A stretch of DNA of 64,000 nt from the NCBI GenBank assembly GCA_025774805.1, contig JALGZR010000001.1:1-64000 (forward strand), in the 5' to 3' direction. The notes below the pieces were generated by a model that saw only the letters and a list, made by a program, of their open reading frames with translations, made no database searches and had not been told where the DNA came from. Each line of letters opens with the position of its first letter. Positions within the stretch are counted from its first letter, which is position 1. The position numbers and the translations under genes are program-made. The stretch is from a bacterium (GTDB lineage: Bacteria; ARS69). Shown here one piece after another: positions 54,276 to 61,949 of the stretch.

Positions 54276-54352
54276 GGCGGTGTAGCTCAGCTGGTTAGAG
54301 CAGCGGAATCATAATCCGCGTGTCCGGGGTTCGAGTCCCTGCACCGCTACCA
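54276..54352 (+). tRNA. tRNA-Met (CAT)
   Basis: A full 77-nt cloverleaf. The acceptor GGCGGTG pairs with CACCGCT (G1-U72 wobble). The D-arm is GCTC...GAGC. The anticodon stem GCGGA/TCCGC has the loop ATCATAA, giving anticodon CAT. The T-arm is CGGGG-TTCGAGT-CCCTG, and CCA is encoded. The first pair is not the C-A mismatch of initiator tRNA, so this is elongator tRNA-Met. A tRNA-Ile2 modified by TilS cannot be excluded by anticodon alone. Confidence 0.96.
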
Positions 54353-54357
54353 TTTTG

Positions 54358-54386
54358 GGGCCTGGAAGTCGTTGATTTCCGGGCCC
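54358..54386 (+). terminator. Hairpin after tRNA-Met, possible terminator
   Basis: GGGCCTGGAA pairs with TTCCGGGCCC (one T-G wobble) around a 9-nt loop. It starts 6 nt after the CCA end and is preceded by TTTT rather than followed by a T-tract. It may end the tRNA transcript. Confidence 0.45.
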
Positions 54387-54410
54387 TTGCCCGTTCGGGC
54401 CTGACCGCGG

Positions 54411-54512
54411 TCAGCCCGTCTCCAATATCTCTCCAAAAACTTGGGCGGAATCGGGCGGGTCCAGGAGGCGGATCGCCTCCTCGATCACCCTCGGGCTGAG
54501 GTGCATGTACCC
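54411..54512 (-). pseudogene. Tyrosine recombinase (integrase) C-terminal remnant
   Basis: On the minus strand, a frame ending at the TGA at 54411 reads YMHLSPRVIEEAIRLLD followed by PPDSAQVFGEILETG. YMHLSP with the following helix is the catalytic-tyrosine C-terminal motif of phage-type integrases (usual form Y-x-HLS/TP). The rest of the enzyme is missing, replaced upstream by an IS3 fragment in another frame. Position 59 bp after tRNA-Met fits an integration site. Confidence 0.6.
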
Positions 54513-54568
54513 TCGGCCTCCTTCAGGATCCGGACGATGTGCTCCTCAGTGAATCGGGATCGCTTCAT
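54485..54568 (-). pseudogene. IS3-family OrfA (transposase HTH subunit) N-terminal remnant
   Basis: ATG at 54568 with GGAGG 6 nt upstream starts MKRSRFTEEHIVRILKEAEG, the highly characteristic N-terminus of IS3-family OrfA. After this the frame stops within 7 codons, while another frame continues as the integrase tail. So the transposase gene is broken and fused to the integrase scar. Confidence 0.7.
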
Positions 54569-54742
54569 CTTGAGCCTCCTGGTTGCAGAATTCCTCCAGA
54601 AAGCTCTACTTCCAGGCGATCTACGTAGAGGGCGACCTCACGCCACCGGTCCATCCGAGGTCGAAAGGCCATCGGAGCCGTTCAGGGAATCTGCGGACTC
54701 CGAGTCCCATCCTCAGGGCCGTGAAGAGCCACAGCTCTCACG

Positions 54743-55324
54743 TCAGCGATAGATGCTCTTGATCCTACCCCAGCTACCGTCCTCCACCGCAACCGGCTGC
54801 TTAAGGCAACCGTCGAACTTCTTATTGCAGGGTGGATTGTCATCGTTCGAGTATCCGATCCACTGAATCGGCCATATCTCCGGAACCGGCTCCTGGCAGT
54901 CCACTGCTTGCTTCCACCCGTTCATGGATGACGGAGCGAAACAGTACTGCCCCGGTACAGTACTAAAGACATGGATATCCATGACGTTAATGGGAGCATA
55001 CGCACACTCACCCACTTGGAGTAAGAGAGTGGTCCCGCTGCCGTGGTTGACGAAACCGCTCTTTTCAACGAACTCGAGAATCACATTGTTTGGATTCATC
55101 GAAACGATATCGAACTCGGCCCCCAGCGTTCCATCGTTTTCGTCACAGGCGTACCAGAGCTTCAGAATCAGCAGACCGAAACTGAAGGAACCCCAGTTCA
55201 TATACGGATCTGTGTTACTCGCACTAATCGTCCAACCGTAGACGGGATGCTCCGCAGACGCGCTCGGCGCCATGGTTGCGACAAACAGGGACAGAGCGGC
55301 TAGAACCGTCACAAAGCGCTTCAT
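54743..55324 (-). CDS. Small secreted protein ending in SWGRIKSIYR
   Basis: A 193-aa protein. ATG at 55324; the signal peptide KRFVTVLAALSLFVATMAPSASA is cleaved near residue 24. The mature part begins EHPVYGWTISASNTDPY, has Cys residues in several places (WYACDEND, VGECAYAP, QYCFAPSS, VDCQEP, NPPCNKKFDGC) that could form disulfides, and matches no family I know. It ends VEDGSWGRIKSIYR, the same tail type as the beta-helix protein at 32.7 kb. Base composition is visibly less GC-rich than in the core genes. Confidence 0.8.
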   Translation of the reverse strand: MKRFVTVLAALSLFVATMAPSASAEHPVYGWTISASNTDPYMNWGSFSFGLLILKLWYACDENDGTLGAEFDIVSMNPNNVILEFVEKSGFVNHGSGTTLLLQVGECAYAPINVMDIHVFSTVPGQYCFAPSSMNGWKQAVDCQEPVPEIWPIQWIGYSNDDNPPCNKKFDGCLKQPVAVEDGSWGRIKSIYR

Positions 55325-55880
55325 CGTTTGCCTCCATTCCTCTTCTTGCCACATACAAGAGGGGGTACGGTCGCGCATGGCCCCTCTCCTGTAAATGCTG
55401 TGAATTTCGAAGATGGCGGGTTAAGGTGGTACCTCCCGAGTCTGTGATCCCCTGCCATCCGATCGATCGTCGCCCCGGGGGGGCTTCGCGGTCTCGTTTT
55501 CGCTGACGGTGGGGACCCAACTCGATCACGGCCCCGATGGCTCGATCCGACTCCACCGCCATCGAGGGAGCGTCGCCCTTTTGCTCTCTCGAAGCATCGC
55601 TTAGACCAGTTACGACAGCGCCCTTCCCTCCCCTCTTCCTCACCGGTGATCGGGCCGCTGCTGCTAGACGGCGATCGCTCATCGGAACCGATTCCTCCTG
55701 ATGGCCTGCGTCGCCTGCTCCGTCGTGACCGGGCCGCCGGGAAAGGGGCCGGTACTCTCCACATGTGTTTTGCATACGCCTCCTCCCGTTCGAATCGGCG
55801 TCGGGATAACGTCAGCTCTCCCCACCGCCATGTTAGTGCTCACCGCCCGCGTCCGTCATCTCGACCCACGGCGTGACCTG
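55325..55880. other. Intergenic region, nothing clear
   Basis: 556 bp between two minus-strand genes for secreted proteins. The bases just upstream of 55324 contain GAATGGAGG, a ribosome-binding site. No hairpin with T-tract and no supported gene were seen. Confidence 0.4.
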
Positions 55881-58800
55881 CTATCTGAGCAACGTCATCT
55901 TGCGGGTGTCATCGAACCCGCTTCCCTCCAGGCGATAGAAATAGACACCGCTCGCTACGGATCGACCCGCCTCATCCCGGCCGTTCCACTTCACCACGTA
56001 TTCGCCGGGAGTCTGCCGAGTATCCACGAGCCGGCGAACCACTCGACCCGTCACCGAATAGACGACCAGGGTGACATTCCCGGTGGTCGGGATGGCGTAA
56101 CGGATCGAGGTTTCGGGGCTGAACGGGTTGGGTGCATTGGGCTCGAGGGCGAATCGCATCGGCACCACATCCAGGCCACCCGGCGCAACGGAGGTGGGGA
56201 CCACGTCCGACGACCACTCGGAAACCATGAATCCCGAGTCGATCGCGCGCACGCCCCAGTGGTAACCAGCAGCCGGGATATCGACCACGACTTCCGTTCC
56301 CTGGCCGACGTTCCCCATGAGGGGAGTGCCGTATGTGCCGGAGAGGATATTGTTCGCCCCCGGTGTAGTCCCGATGCGCAGGCAATAGTAGTGGCCCGAG
56401 GTCGGGGTTTCGCTGTCGACCGCGGCGTTCCAGGTGAAGTGGAGCCCGCTGGGTGACAGGCCGACAAAAATATCCGTCGGGCTTGATGGCGCACTATTGG
56501 GAAAGCCGCCGATCTTGTCATAGAGCTTGGCATGAGGGGGAACGCCCGCTCCCGTGACGAAAAGGTCGAGCCGCCCATCCCGATCCACGTCGGCCCAGCT
56601 CAGCGATCCGTCGTAGGTGCCGTAGTCAATACCTTGGAAGTAGAAGTCTTGCTCGACAAAGCCACTGCCGGTGTATTCACAGACCTTGAGGTACTCTCTG
56701 GAACTACCCGAGGACGTGTCCTCGGCACAGCCGCAGAAGACAATGTCAAGGTCCCCGTCGTTGTCATAATCGCCCCATGCGCACGAACTCGTGAAGGTAT
56801 CGCTCGCATAAGGGAATTCAATGAGGTCGAAAACTTCGGAGAATTCGCCCGCCCCATCGTTCTCGTAGATTCTGGCGAGAGAGGACTCAGGGTGGTCCGT
56901 CAAGCCGGTAAGGGCCAAATCGAGATCGCCATCACCATCGTAATCGCCGAAGGCAGCATCCGACCAGTACACCCCGGGGAGCCCGTGGTCGCCATCCGCG
57001 GTTAGTGTTCCCACAGGGTCGTTTTTATAGAAGATCGTGCCCGTATTTCCGCCGGCCCCCGTGGTCAGGAGATCAACGTCCCCGTCCCCGTCCCAGTCAC
57101 CCCAGTCCCCGGAACCGCCGACAAGCCCCGTCAGGGAAACGGTTGTATCCGGTGCCAGCAGCCCCAGAGGGTCATTCCTGTAGAGAGTCCCTACAAGATA
57201 CTCCCCAGTCGGTGCTCCGTAGTCCCAGCCCGTCAGTGCCAGGTCGAGATCCCCGTCGCTATCGTAGTCGCCCCAGGCGACAGACGCATGTACGAGTCCC
57301 TGCAGGACGTTCGCCGTGTCCCACGTGAGATTCCCGTTCCCATCGTTCTCATAGACGCGGGCGATCTGATCAGCCGTATCCGGGACGGCGTCGTAGTACG
57401 CAATTCCCGCGATCGCCAGATCCAGATCGCCGTCTGCATCATAGTCTCCCCAGGCCAGATGATCACTGCCCCGGCCATAGACCCCGTCAAGAGTTTGGCG
57501 CTCCACCAGTGTTCCTGCCTGGTTCTCGTAGGTGCGCACGGTGCCGTCCCAACTGCCGGAAAGGGCGCCGCAGAGTGCCAAGTCGAGATCATCATCTCCA
57601 TCGAAATCGCCCCACTTGGCCTCTCCCCAGTGGAGGCCGGGCAATTCCTGCTTGAGAGCAAAGCCGTCAGGGGATGCGCATCCTACCGGGCAGGCTCCGA
57701 TGAGCCCACAATCATCGCCGTCCGGATGATTGCCGGCCACGCACGGGGACTCGCTGTGGATCTCGAAGTTCCCGGTGTCCGGATAGCAGAACTCCGGGTC
57801 GAGGCCGAAGTTGCCCGTGCCCCCGAGGACGCCGGACCATCCCTGAATGCAGTTGTAACTGATCAGAGAAGACTGCGAGAGACCGTTGATCTGATCCGAT
57901 TCAGTTCCAGTGCCGTTGCCCCAAAGAATGCAGTTGCTGATCTCGGACATCCAGGGAGAGTTAAAAAGCAGACCTTCCGCCGAGTTCCCATAGATAGTAC
58001 AGTTGGTCAGAAGTGCGTGTCCGTCGACGATGCCGATTCCAACGTCGTTGGAGGCAAATATGCAGTTCCTGATAGTGGGTGAGGATTCTAAGATGACTGC
58101 TCCCCCCCAGCTGTTCACAACACTCACACCCTCCAGCACGGCGCGGGGCGTTTCGTGCGAATCAAAGACGAAACCGTATCCTGCATCCTCGCAATCAACG
58201 ATGCAATTTTGAGAATTTCCACTAGCCGAGCGAATGGTGATGCTCTTGCCTTCGTAGCGGATGCCTCGGTTTCCTTCACCCGTGAACCTCCCGTCCGCAA
58301 GCCAGATTGTCCAACCGTAGGTGGATTCATCAATCGCGTCCTGGATCGTGGGGAAGTCGCCAGTCTCATCCGGCATCACATACCATTCCCCCCAGTCAGG
58401 TGTTTCAGGCATGACATTGCAAATGACGTAGTCGGAATCTGGGACCGCGGAGTGGTGGAGCGAGTCCGCCCCACTCCAGCCATCCCCGAACCAGCCATTG
58501 TATCCATACTCCCAACCGTAGTTCGCGTGAATATACCTTGTCCCGTCTATGATGGACCAGCCATCGACAACGAGAGCGTGCCACAAGTAGTTCATCCGAG
58601 TGTTGTAGAGCATCGGGCGGCCCTGTTCGACCTCATCCCGTATGAGGGTCCACCATTCAAGGTCCGTATGGCCTACTCTCCTCACTTTGACCATGCTGTC
58701 CGCGTAGTCGAAGAACTGGGGCATGATCGTCCTCGCGTCCTCCAGGTACGCCGAGGAAGCGCACACACCGTAGTCCATCTCGAAGGCCACGCCGATTTCG

Positions 58801-59795
58801 TAGCAGAGTCCGGCGACCGCGTCCTCCTCCCACTGCGGAGATTGTGCCGTGAGACTGTCCGGCATGCTTGCCCAGTCGTAGGGATCGGAGAAATCGGCCT
58901 CCAGGTAGAGTTCTGGTGTGATGCTGTCACAGGAGGTGTCGCCCGGCCACGAGTAGCCGTGGCCGCCCACACCTTGCAGCGGCCATTGGTAGTAGTTCAT
59001 GACCTGAGCTACCGCCGTGGCGACGCAGCCGACATAGGTTCTCGGGAGAGTCGGGTCCTCGTAGCCGTAGAGCTCACAGGTCACACATCCCTCGTCGCCT
59101 ACGGGGCAGTACTTGTTGTATGGCGGTTTCTGGTGCCAGGCTGTCATCAACAGCGGCCAGCGCATTTCATCTGGCAGAGATCGCGCCCCGCCCTCGAGGA
59201 GCCGATCCCATTGCCCCCTGTGAGACTGCCCAGGCAGGGTGTCGTCTCGGGGCGCCATCCGATCCGGGCGACCATGGGTCTCGGTGAAATAGCGTACAGC
59301 CTGGTGAAGCGATTCTTTGAGAAGCAGCGCCATCCCCCCGCCCGCGCGGATGTCGAGGTTGCTCTCGTCGGAAAAGGCCCGGATGGGCGCCATCTCCTTG
59401 AGAATCGACACCACCACATGACCGTGGGGGGAGATGTTGTAGTTGCGGCCGACAAGCGTGCCGTCCACAACGATGTCCTGGACACCGACCACGCTGGGCT
59501 CGCGGCTTCCTCCCCAATGCCCCGTGTGGTTCACGATGTGGGTGAGCCAGTTCTCGCACACCTGTTCCATCTCCCCAGGCGTGGCCCTCTCGGCACGTGC
59601 CTCGCAAGGAGTGAGAAGCCACGGGATGAGAGCGCAGGCGATTGTGAGAGGGATCAACAAGCGTATCGGGAAGTGTGTCTCCGCGTTTCCCCGATGGGAA
59701 GTGCTACACCGGGCTGGGTATCCCTGCGGCCACGGATTGTGCCGCGAACTGCTCGGAACGCTCCGATCTAGCGAGTTCAGGTCCTGCCTTTTCAT
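55881..59795 (-). CDS. Secreted C10 (streptopain-like) peptidase with beta-helix, FG-GAP repeats and FlgD-like tail
   Basis: A 1304-aa protein; ATG at 59795 with GGAGGAGG upstream. A long basic N-region precedes a signal segment (LLIPLTIACALIPWLLTPCEARA, split near 45-67). The C10 peptidase has catalytic Cys257 in YVGCVATAVAQVMNYYQWP and His406 in MNYLWHALVVDGW, then IHANYGW. A right-handed beta-helix (about 480-700) follows, starting PDETGDFPTIQDAIDES. Then come seven FG-GAP/VCBS-like repeats with W-G-D-x-D-x-D-G-D-L-D-L calcium loops, an Fn3 domain and a FlgD-like tail ending RKMTLLR. A secreted, self-processing surface protease is likely. Confidence 0.88.
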   Translation of the reverse strand: MKRQDLNSLDRSVPSSSRHNPWPQGYPARCSTSHRGNAETHFPIRLLIPLTIACALIPWLLTPCEARAERATPGEMEQVCENWLTHIVNHTGHWGGSREPSVVGVQDIVVDGTLVGRNYNISPHGHVVVSILKEMAPIRAFSDESNLDIRAGGGMALLLKESLHQAVRYFTETHGRPDRMAPRDDTLPGQSHRGQWDRLLEGGARSLPDEMRWPLLMTAWHQKPPYNKYCPVGDEGCVTCELYGYEDPTLPRTYVGCVATAVAQVMNYYQWPLQGVGGHGYSWPGDTSCDSITPELYLEADFSDPYDWASMPDSLTAQSPQWEEDAVAGLCYEIGVAFEMDYGVCASSAYLEDARTIMPQFFDYADSMVKVRRVGHTDLEWWTLIRDEVEQGRPMLYNTRMNYLWHALVVDGWSIIDGTRYIHANYGWEYGYNGWFGDGWSGADSLHHSAVPDSDYVICNVMPETPDWGEWYVMPDETGDFPTIQDAIDESTYGWTIWLADGRFTGEGNRGIRYEGKSITIRSASGNSQNCIVDCEDAGYGFVFDSHETPRAVLEGVSVVNSWGGAVILESSPTIRNCIFASNDVGIGIVDGHALLTNCTIYGNSAEGLLFNSPWMSEISNCILWGNGTGTESDQINGLSQSSLISYNCIQGWSGVLGGTGNFGLDPEFCYPDTGNFEIHSESPCVAGNHPDGDDCGLIGACPVGCASPDGFALKQELPGLHWGEAKWGDFDGDDDLDLALCGALSGSWDGTVRTYENQAGTLVERQTLDGVYGRGSDHLAWGDYDADGDLDLAIAGIAYYDAVPDTADQIARVYENDGNGNLTWDTANVLQGLVHASVAWGDYDSDGDLDLALTGWDYGAPTGEYLVGTLYRNDPLGLLAPDTTVSLTGLVGGSGDWGDWDGDGDVDLLTTGAGGNTGTIFYKNDPVGTLTADGDHGLPGVYWSDAAFGDYDGDGDLDLALTGLTDHPESSLARIYENDGAGEFSEVFDLIEFPYASDTFTSSCAWGDYDNDGDLDIVFCGCAEDTSSGSSREYLKVCEYTGSGFVEQDFYFQGIDYGTYDGSLSWADVDRDGRLDLFVTGAGVPPHAKLYDKIGGFPNSAPSSPTDIFVGLSPSGLHFTWNAAVDSETPTSGHYYCLRIGTTPGANNILSGTYGTPLMGNVGQGTEVVVDIPAAGYHWGVRAIDSGFMVSEWSSDVVPTSVAPGGLDVVPMRFALEPNAPNPFSPETSIRYAIPTTGNVTLVVYSVTGRVVRRLVDTRQTPGEYVVKWNGRDEAGRSVASGVYFYRLEGSGFDDTRKMTLLR

Positions 59796-59904
59796 GGCTA
59801 CCTCCTCCTGCAAGCGGGATCCGACGTGTTCTTCGGGGTCTACTTCTCCGTCGGGACAGGGGGGCAAGACATAACAGACTTTCCGTCAAAAACAGGACCA
59901 ACCT

Positions 59905-60073
59905 GACATCCTGGTGAGTCCGAAGCCTGTCGAGCTGGAGGCTCTGGAGCGGGTCTCCTGGTTCAACAGCACGCGCCTTTTCGAGCCGATCGGAAATATC
60001 CTGCCGACCAAGTAAGAGGAGGAGTACTATCGAGGTCAGGAGACTTCAGCCGAGGCCGCGGGAGTCAGATAGA
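59905..60073 (+). pseudogene. IS3-family OrfB (transposase) C-terminal remnant
   Basis: The plus-strand frame from 59905 reads DILVSPKPVELEALERV, then SWFNSTRLFEPIGNILPTK, TAA, then EEEYYRGQETSAEAAGVR, TAG. The WFN-x-x-RLxEPIGNIPP segment followed by EYYR is the C-terminal end of IS3-family (IS51-like) OrfB transposases. An internal stop and loss of the DDE core show it is dead. Confidence 0.6.
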
Positions 60074-60159
60074 AACATCTCCGGAGAGCCCGGCGCGGTT
60101 CAGGTGCCGGGCCGGCGGCCCTTTGGATCATGGGGATGTGACGGTGCCAGGTGACCAGA

Positions 60160-60188
60160 TTGACCACTTCACCCGCGCCTGGTCTGAT
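60160..60188 (+). promoter_or_regulatory. Candidate promoter of the ECF sigma operon
   Basis: TTGACC (60160-60165), a 17-nt spacer and TCTGAT (60183-60188), 56 nt before the sigma-factor ATG. It matches a sigma-70 type better than an ECF type, so autoregulation is not evident. By eye only. Confidence 0.4.
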
Positions 60189-60244
60189 GCCTTGCGCGCT
60201 GTAGGCGGCTCACACTGACGGGCCGCACGCACGATTGGGGAGTC

Positions 60245-61018
60245 ATGACCACCTCCCACTCTGGAAGCCCCCAGTGGCCCGAGCGCTTCCAGGCTCTATG
60301 CTGGGAGATGTGCCATCCCCGGGATGCGCAGTCGCGCGATGATGCCCGGGGTCGTGTCTGGATGCTCGTCAACTCTCTCATTTCCGAGGCCTTGCGGTAT
60401 CACGCCGGCGGCCAAAGCCGGGTGACCCGTGAGGATTTGGAGGACATCGCCGCGGAAAAATCGTTACAAGTGATGCGGAAGATCGAGTTAGGAGAGTGGG
60501 AGGTGGCCGATCGGCAGCCAGCCGAGGTCAGGGGCTACCTTTCCAAAGTGGCCCGAAACGGTCTGGTCGACTGGCTGCGAGCGGTCCGCCGGTTTGTCGA
60601 ACCATCGAAGGATGAGCCGCGCGAGTGGCCTGCGGAGACAGCGGATCCTGAACGCGTGGCCGGCGTGATGAGCACGCCGGTCCCACCTGACGACCTCGTG
60701 GAGGGGACGGAGTTCATCCAAGCCCTGAGGGCGTGCGCCGGCAGGCTGGAACCACGTAGCCGGCTGGTCTGGTTTCTGAGAGTCCTCTGCGGCATGTCCG
60801 GCAAGGAGATCGCCACCCATCCGCGGGTCTCTCTCAGGGCCGGACACGTGAATGTCCTCCTGCAACGAACTCGCGAGAAGATGAGGCAGTGCATGAAGGC
60901 GAAGGGACATGAGCCGCGAGACATGCCGGTAGGAGCCTTCGTCAGAATCTGGGAGATTTGTCAGTTTGATGAGATCCCTAGTCTCGGGGAGCTAGAACAT
61001 GAATCACCCACAGGGTAG
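60245..61018 (+). CDS. ECF-type RNA polymerase sigma factor
   Basis: A 257-aa protein. Region 2 covers about 30-115, with EDLEDIAAEKSLQVMRKI and VRGYLSKVARNGLVDWLRAVRR (DNA-melting and -10 recognition). Region 4 covers about 165-215, with LEPRSRLVWFLRVLCGMSGKEIA and HVNVLLQRTREKMRQCMK as the -35 helix-turn-helix. No region 3. The GGGGAG is very close to the ATG. It overlaps the zinc-finger anti-sigma gene by 20 nt, the usual ECF operon layout. Confidence 0.88.
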   Translation: MTTSHSGSPQWPERFQALCWEMCHPRDAQSRDDARGRVWMLVNSLISEALRYHAGGQSRVTREDLEDIAAEKSLQVMRKIELGEWEVADRQPAEVRGYLSKVARNGLVDWLRAVRRFVEPSKDEPREWPAETADPERVAGVMSTPVPPDDLVEGTEFIQALRACAGRLEPRSRLVWFLRVLCGMSGKEIATHPRVSLRAGHVNVLLQRTREKMRQCMKAKGHEPRDMPVGAFVRIWEICQFDEIPSLGELEHESPTG

Positions 61019-61877
61019 GGGCGGGGATACCAGCGAACCGATTCCCCACATCGATGGGGATCTCTGTCGGGATCTGTTGAACGGTTTCCTGTCGTCCCAC
61101 GAAAGGGAAAGGGCCCTGACGCACATTGCCGGTTGTTCGACGTGCGAGAAGTTGTTCGCCGAGGGGGTCGTCGAGCGGGAGCGCCTGCGTGCCGTGAGAC
61201 GGCTTCGCTCCGAACCCGGCGGCGAATTGGTGATCGAGAAGCTCGGGGAAACCGGCCCGGAACGGGGTCTCCCGCTGATCGGGCAAACTCCTGAAGACGT
61301 GGCCGGCAAGCATGTCCCCCTGCCGGAGATCTGGACCCGGTTGAGGGACCGTGTTCGAGCGGGTTGGCGACGGCCAAGGTACGAGATCGTTGCCGGTCTG
61401 GCGACCGCCGCCGCGGTTCTGTTCGTGATTCTCTGGCCTCATCAGCCTAGAGACCTCGAGAACGACCGGCTCCGCTGGTTGCCCTTCTTCTTCGACGACC
61501 TCCAGGTAAGGGCGGAGGCCGGGAGGGATGTCAGCGAAGATCTGATCGCCGCATTCGATGCGTACGCCGATCATGATGCACCGACGGCCACCCGTCTGCT
61601 GCGGGGGACCGAGGCTACCGGGCAGCTGGAAACGCTCCGCAAGATCTATCTCGGCAGCGCCCTGGCCTGGGAAGGGAATTACGACGAAGCCGTCGCCGTC
61701 CTCCACGGCGTGCGGGCGCAGACGCTGCCCGATCCCTGGGGAAGTGAGACCCGGTGGACACTCTTCGTGGCGTTGAGAGCGTCGGGCCAGGACGGGGCGG
61801 CCGACTCACTTCTTGCCGTATTGGCCGGAGAACGTGGTGAGGTCGCTGAGCGAGCGCGCCGCCTGAGGCAGCGATAG
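60999..61877 (+). CDS. Membrane anti-sigma factor with zinc-binding motif and helical periplasmic domain
   Basis: A 292-aa protein; ATG with GGGGAG upstream inside the sigma gene end. The ZAS motif His42-x3-Cys46-x2-Cys49 (THIAGCSTC) is intact. A single transmembrane helix lies at about 128-146 (YEIVAGLATAAAVLFVILWP). The C-terminal part (150-292) is alpha-helical and TPR-like (ALAWEGNYDEAVAVLHGVRAQ). It should hold the sigma factor inactive at the membrane and release it on a signal sensed in the periplasm. Confidence 0.85.
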   Translation: MNHPQGRGGDTSEPIPHIDGDLCRDLLNGFLSSHERERALTHIAGCSTCEKLFAEGVVERERLRAVRRLRSEPGGELVIEKLGETGPERGLPLIGQTPEDVAGKHVPLPEIWTRLRDRVRAGWRRPRYEIVAGLATAAAVLFVILWPHQPRDLENDRLRWLPFFFDDLQVRAEAGRDVSEDLIAAFDAYADHDAPTATRLLRGTEATGQLETLRKIYLGSALAWEGNYDEAVAVLHGVRAQTLPDPWGSETRWTLFVALRASGQDGAADSLLAVLAGERGEVAERARRLRQR

Positions 61878-61949
61878 CTGACACTGCGCCGCGCGGGCAT
61901 CGGTCGCGTCGGTCCGCAGGAGAAGGGACAGAGAGAAGCGGGTGCCGAG

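Larger units (their letters stand above)
59796..60244. other. Intergenic region with IS3 scar and promoter of the sigma operon
   Basis: 449 bp between divergent genes. It contains an IS3 OrfB tail (59905-60073), a 7-bp inverted repeat GCCCGGC/GCCGGGC (60088-60094, 60106-60112) and a promoter candidate at 60160-60188. Confidence 0.55.
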
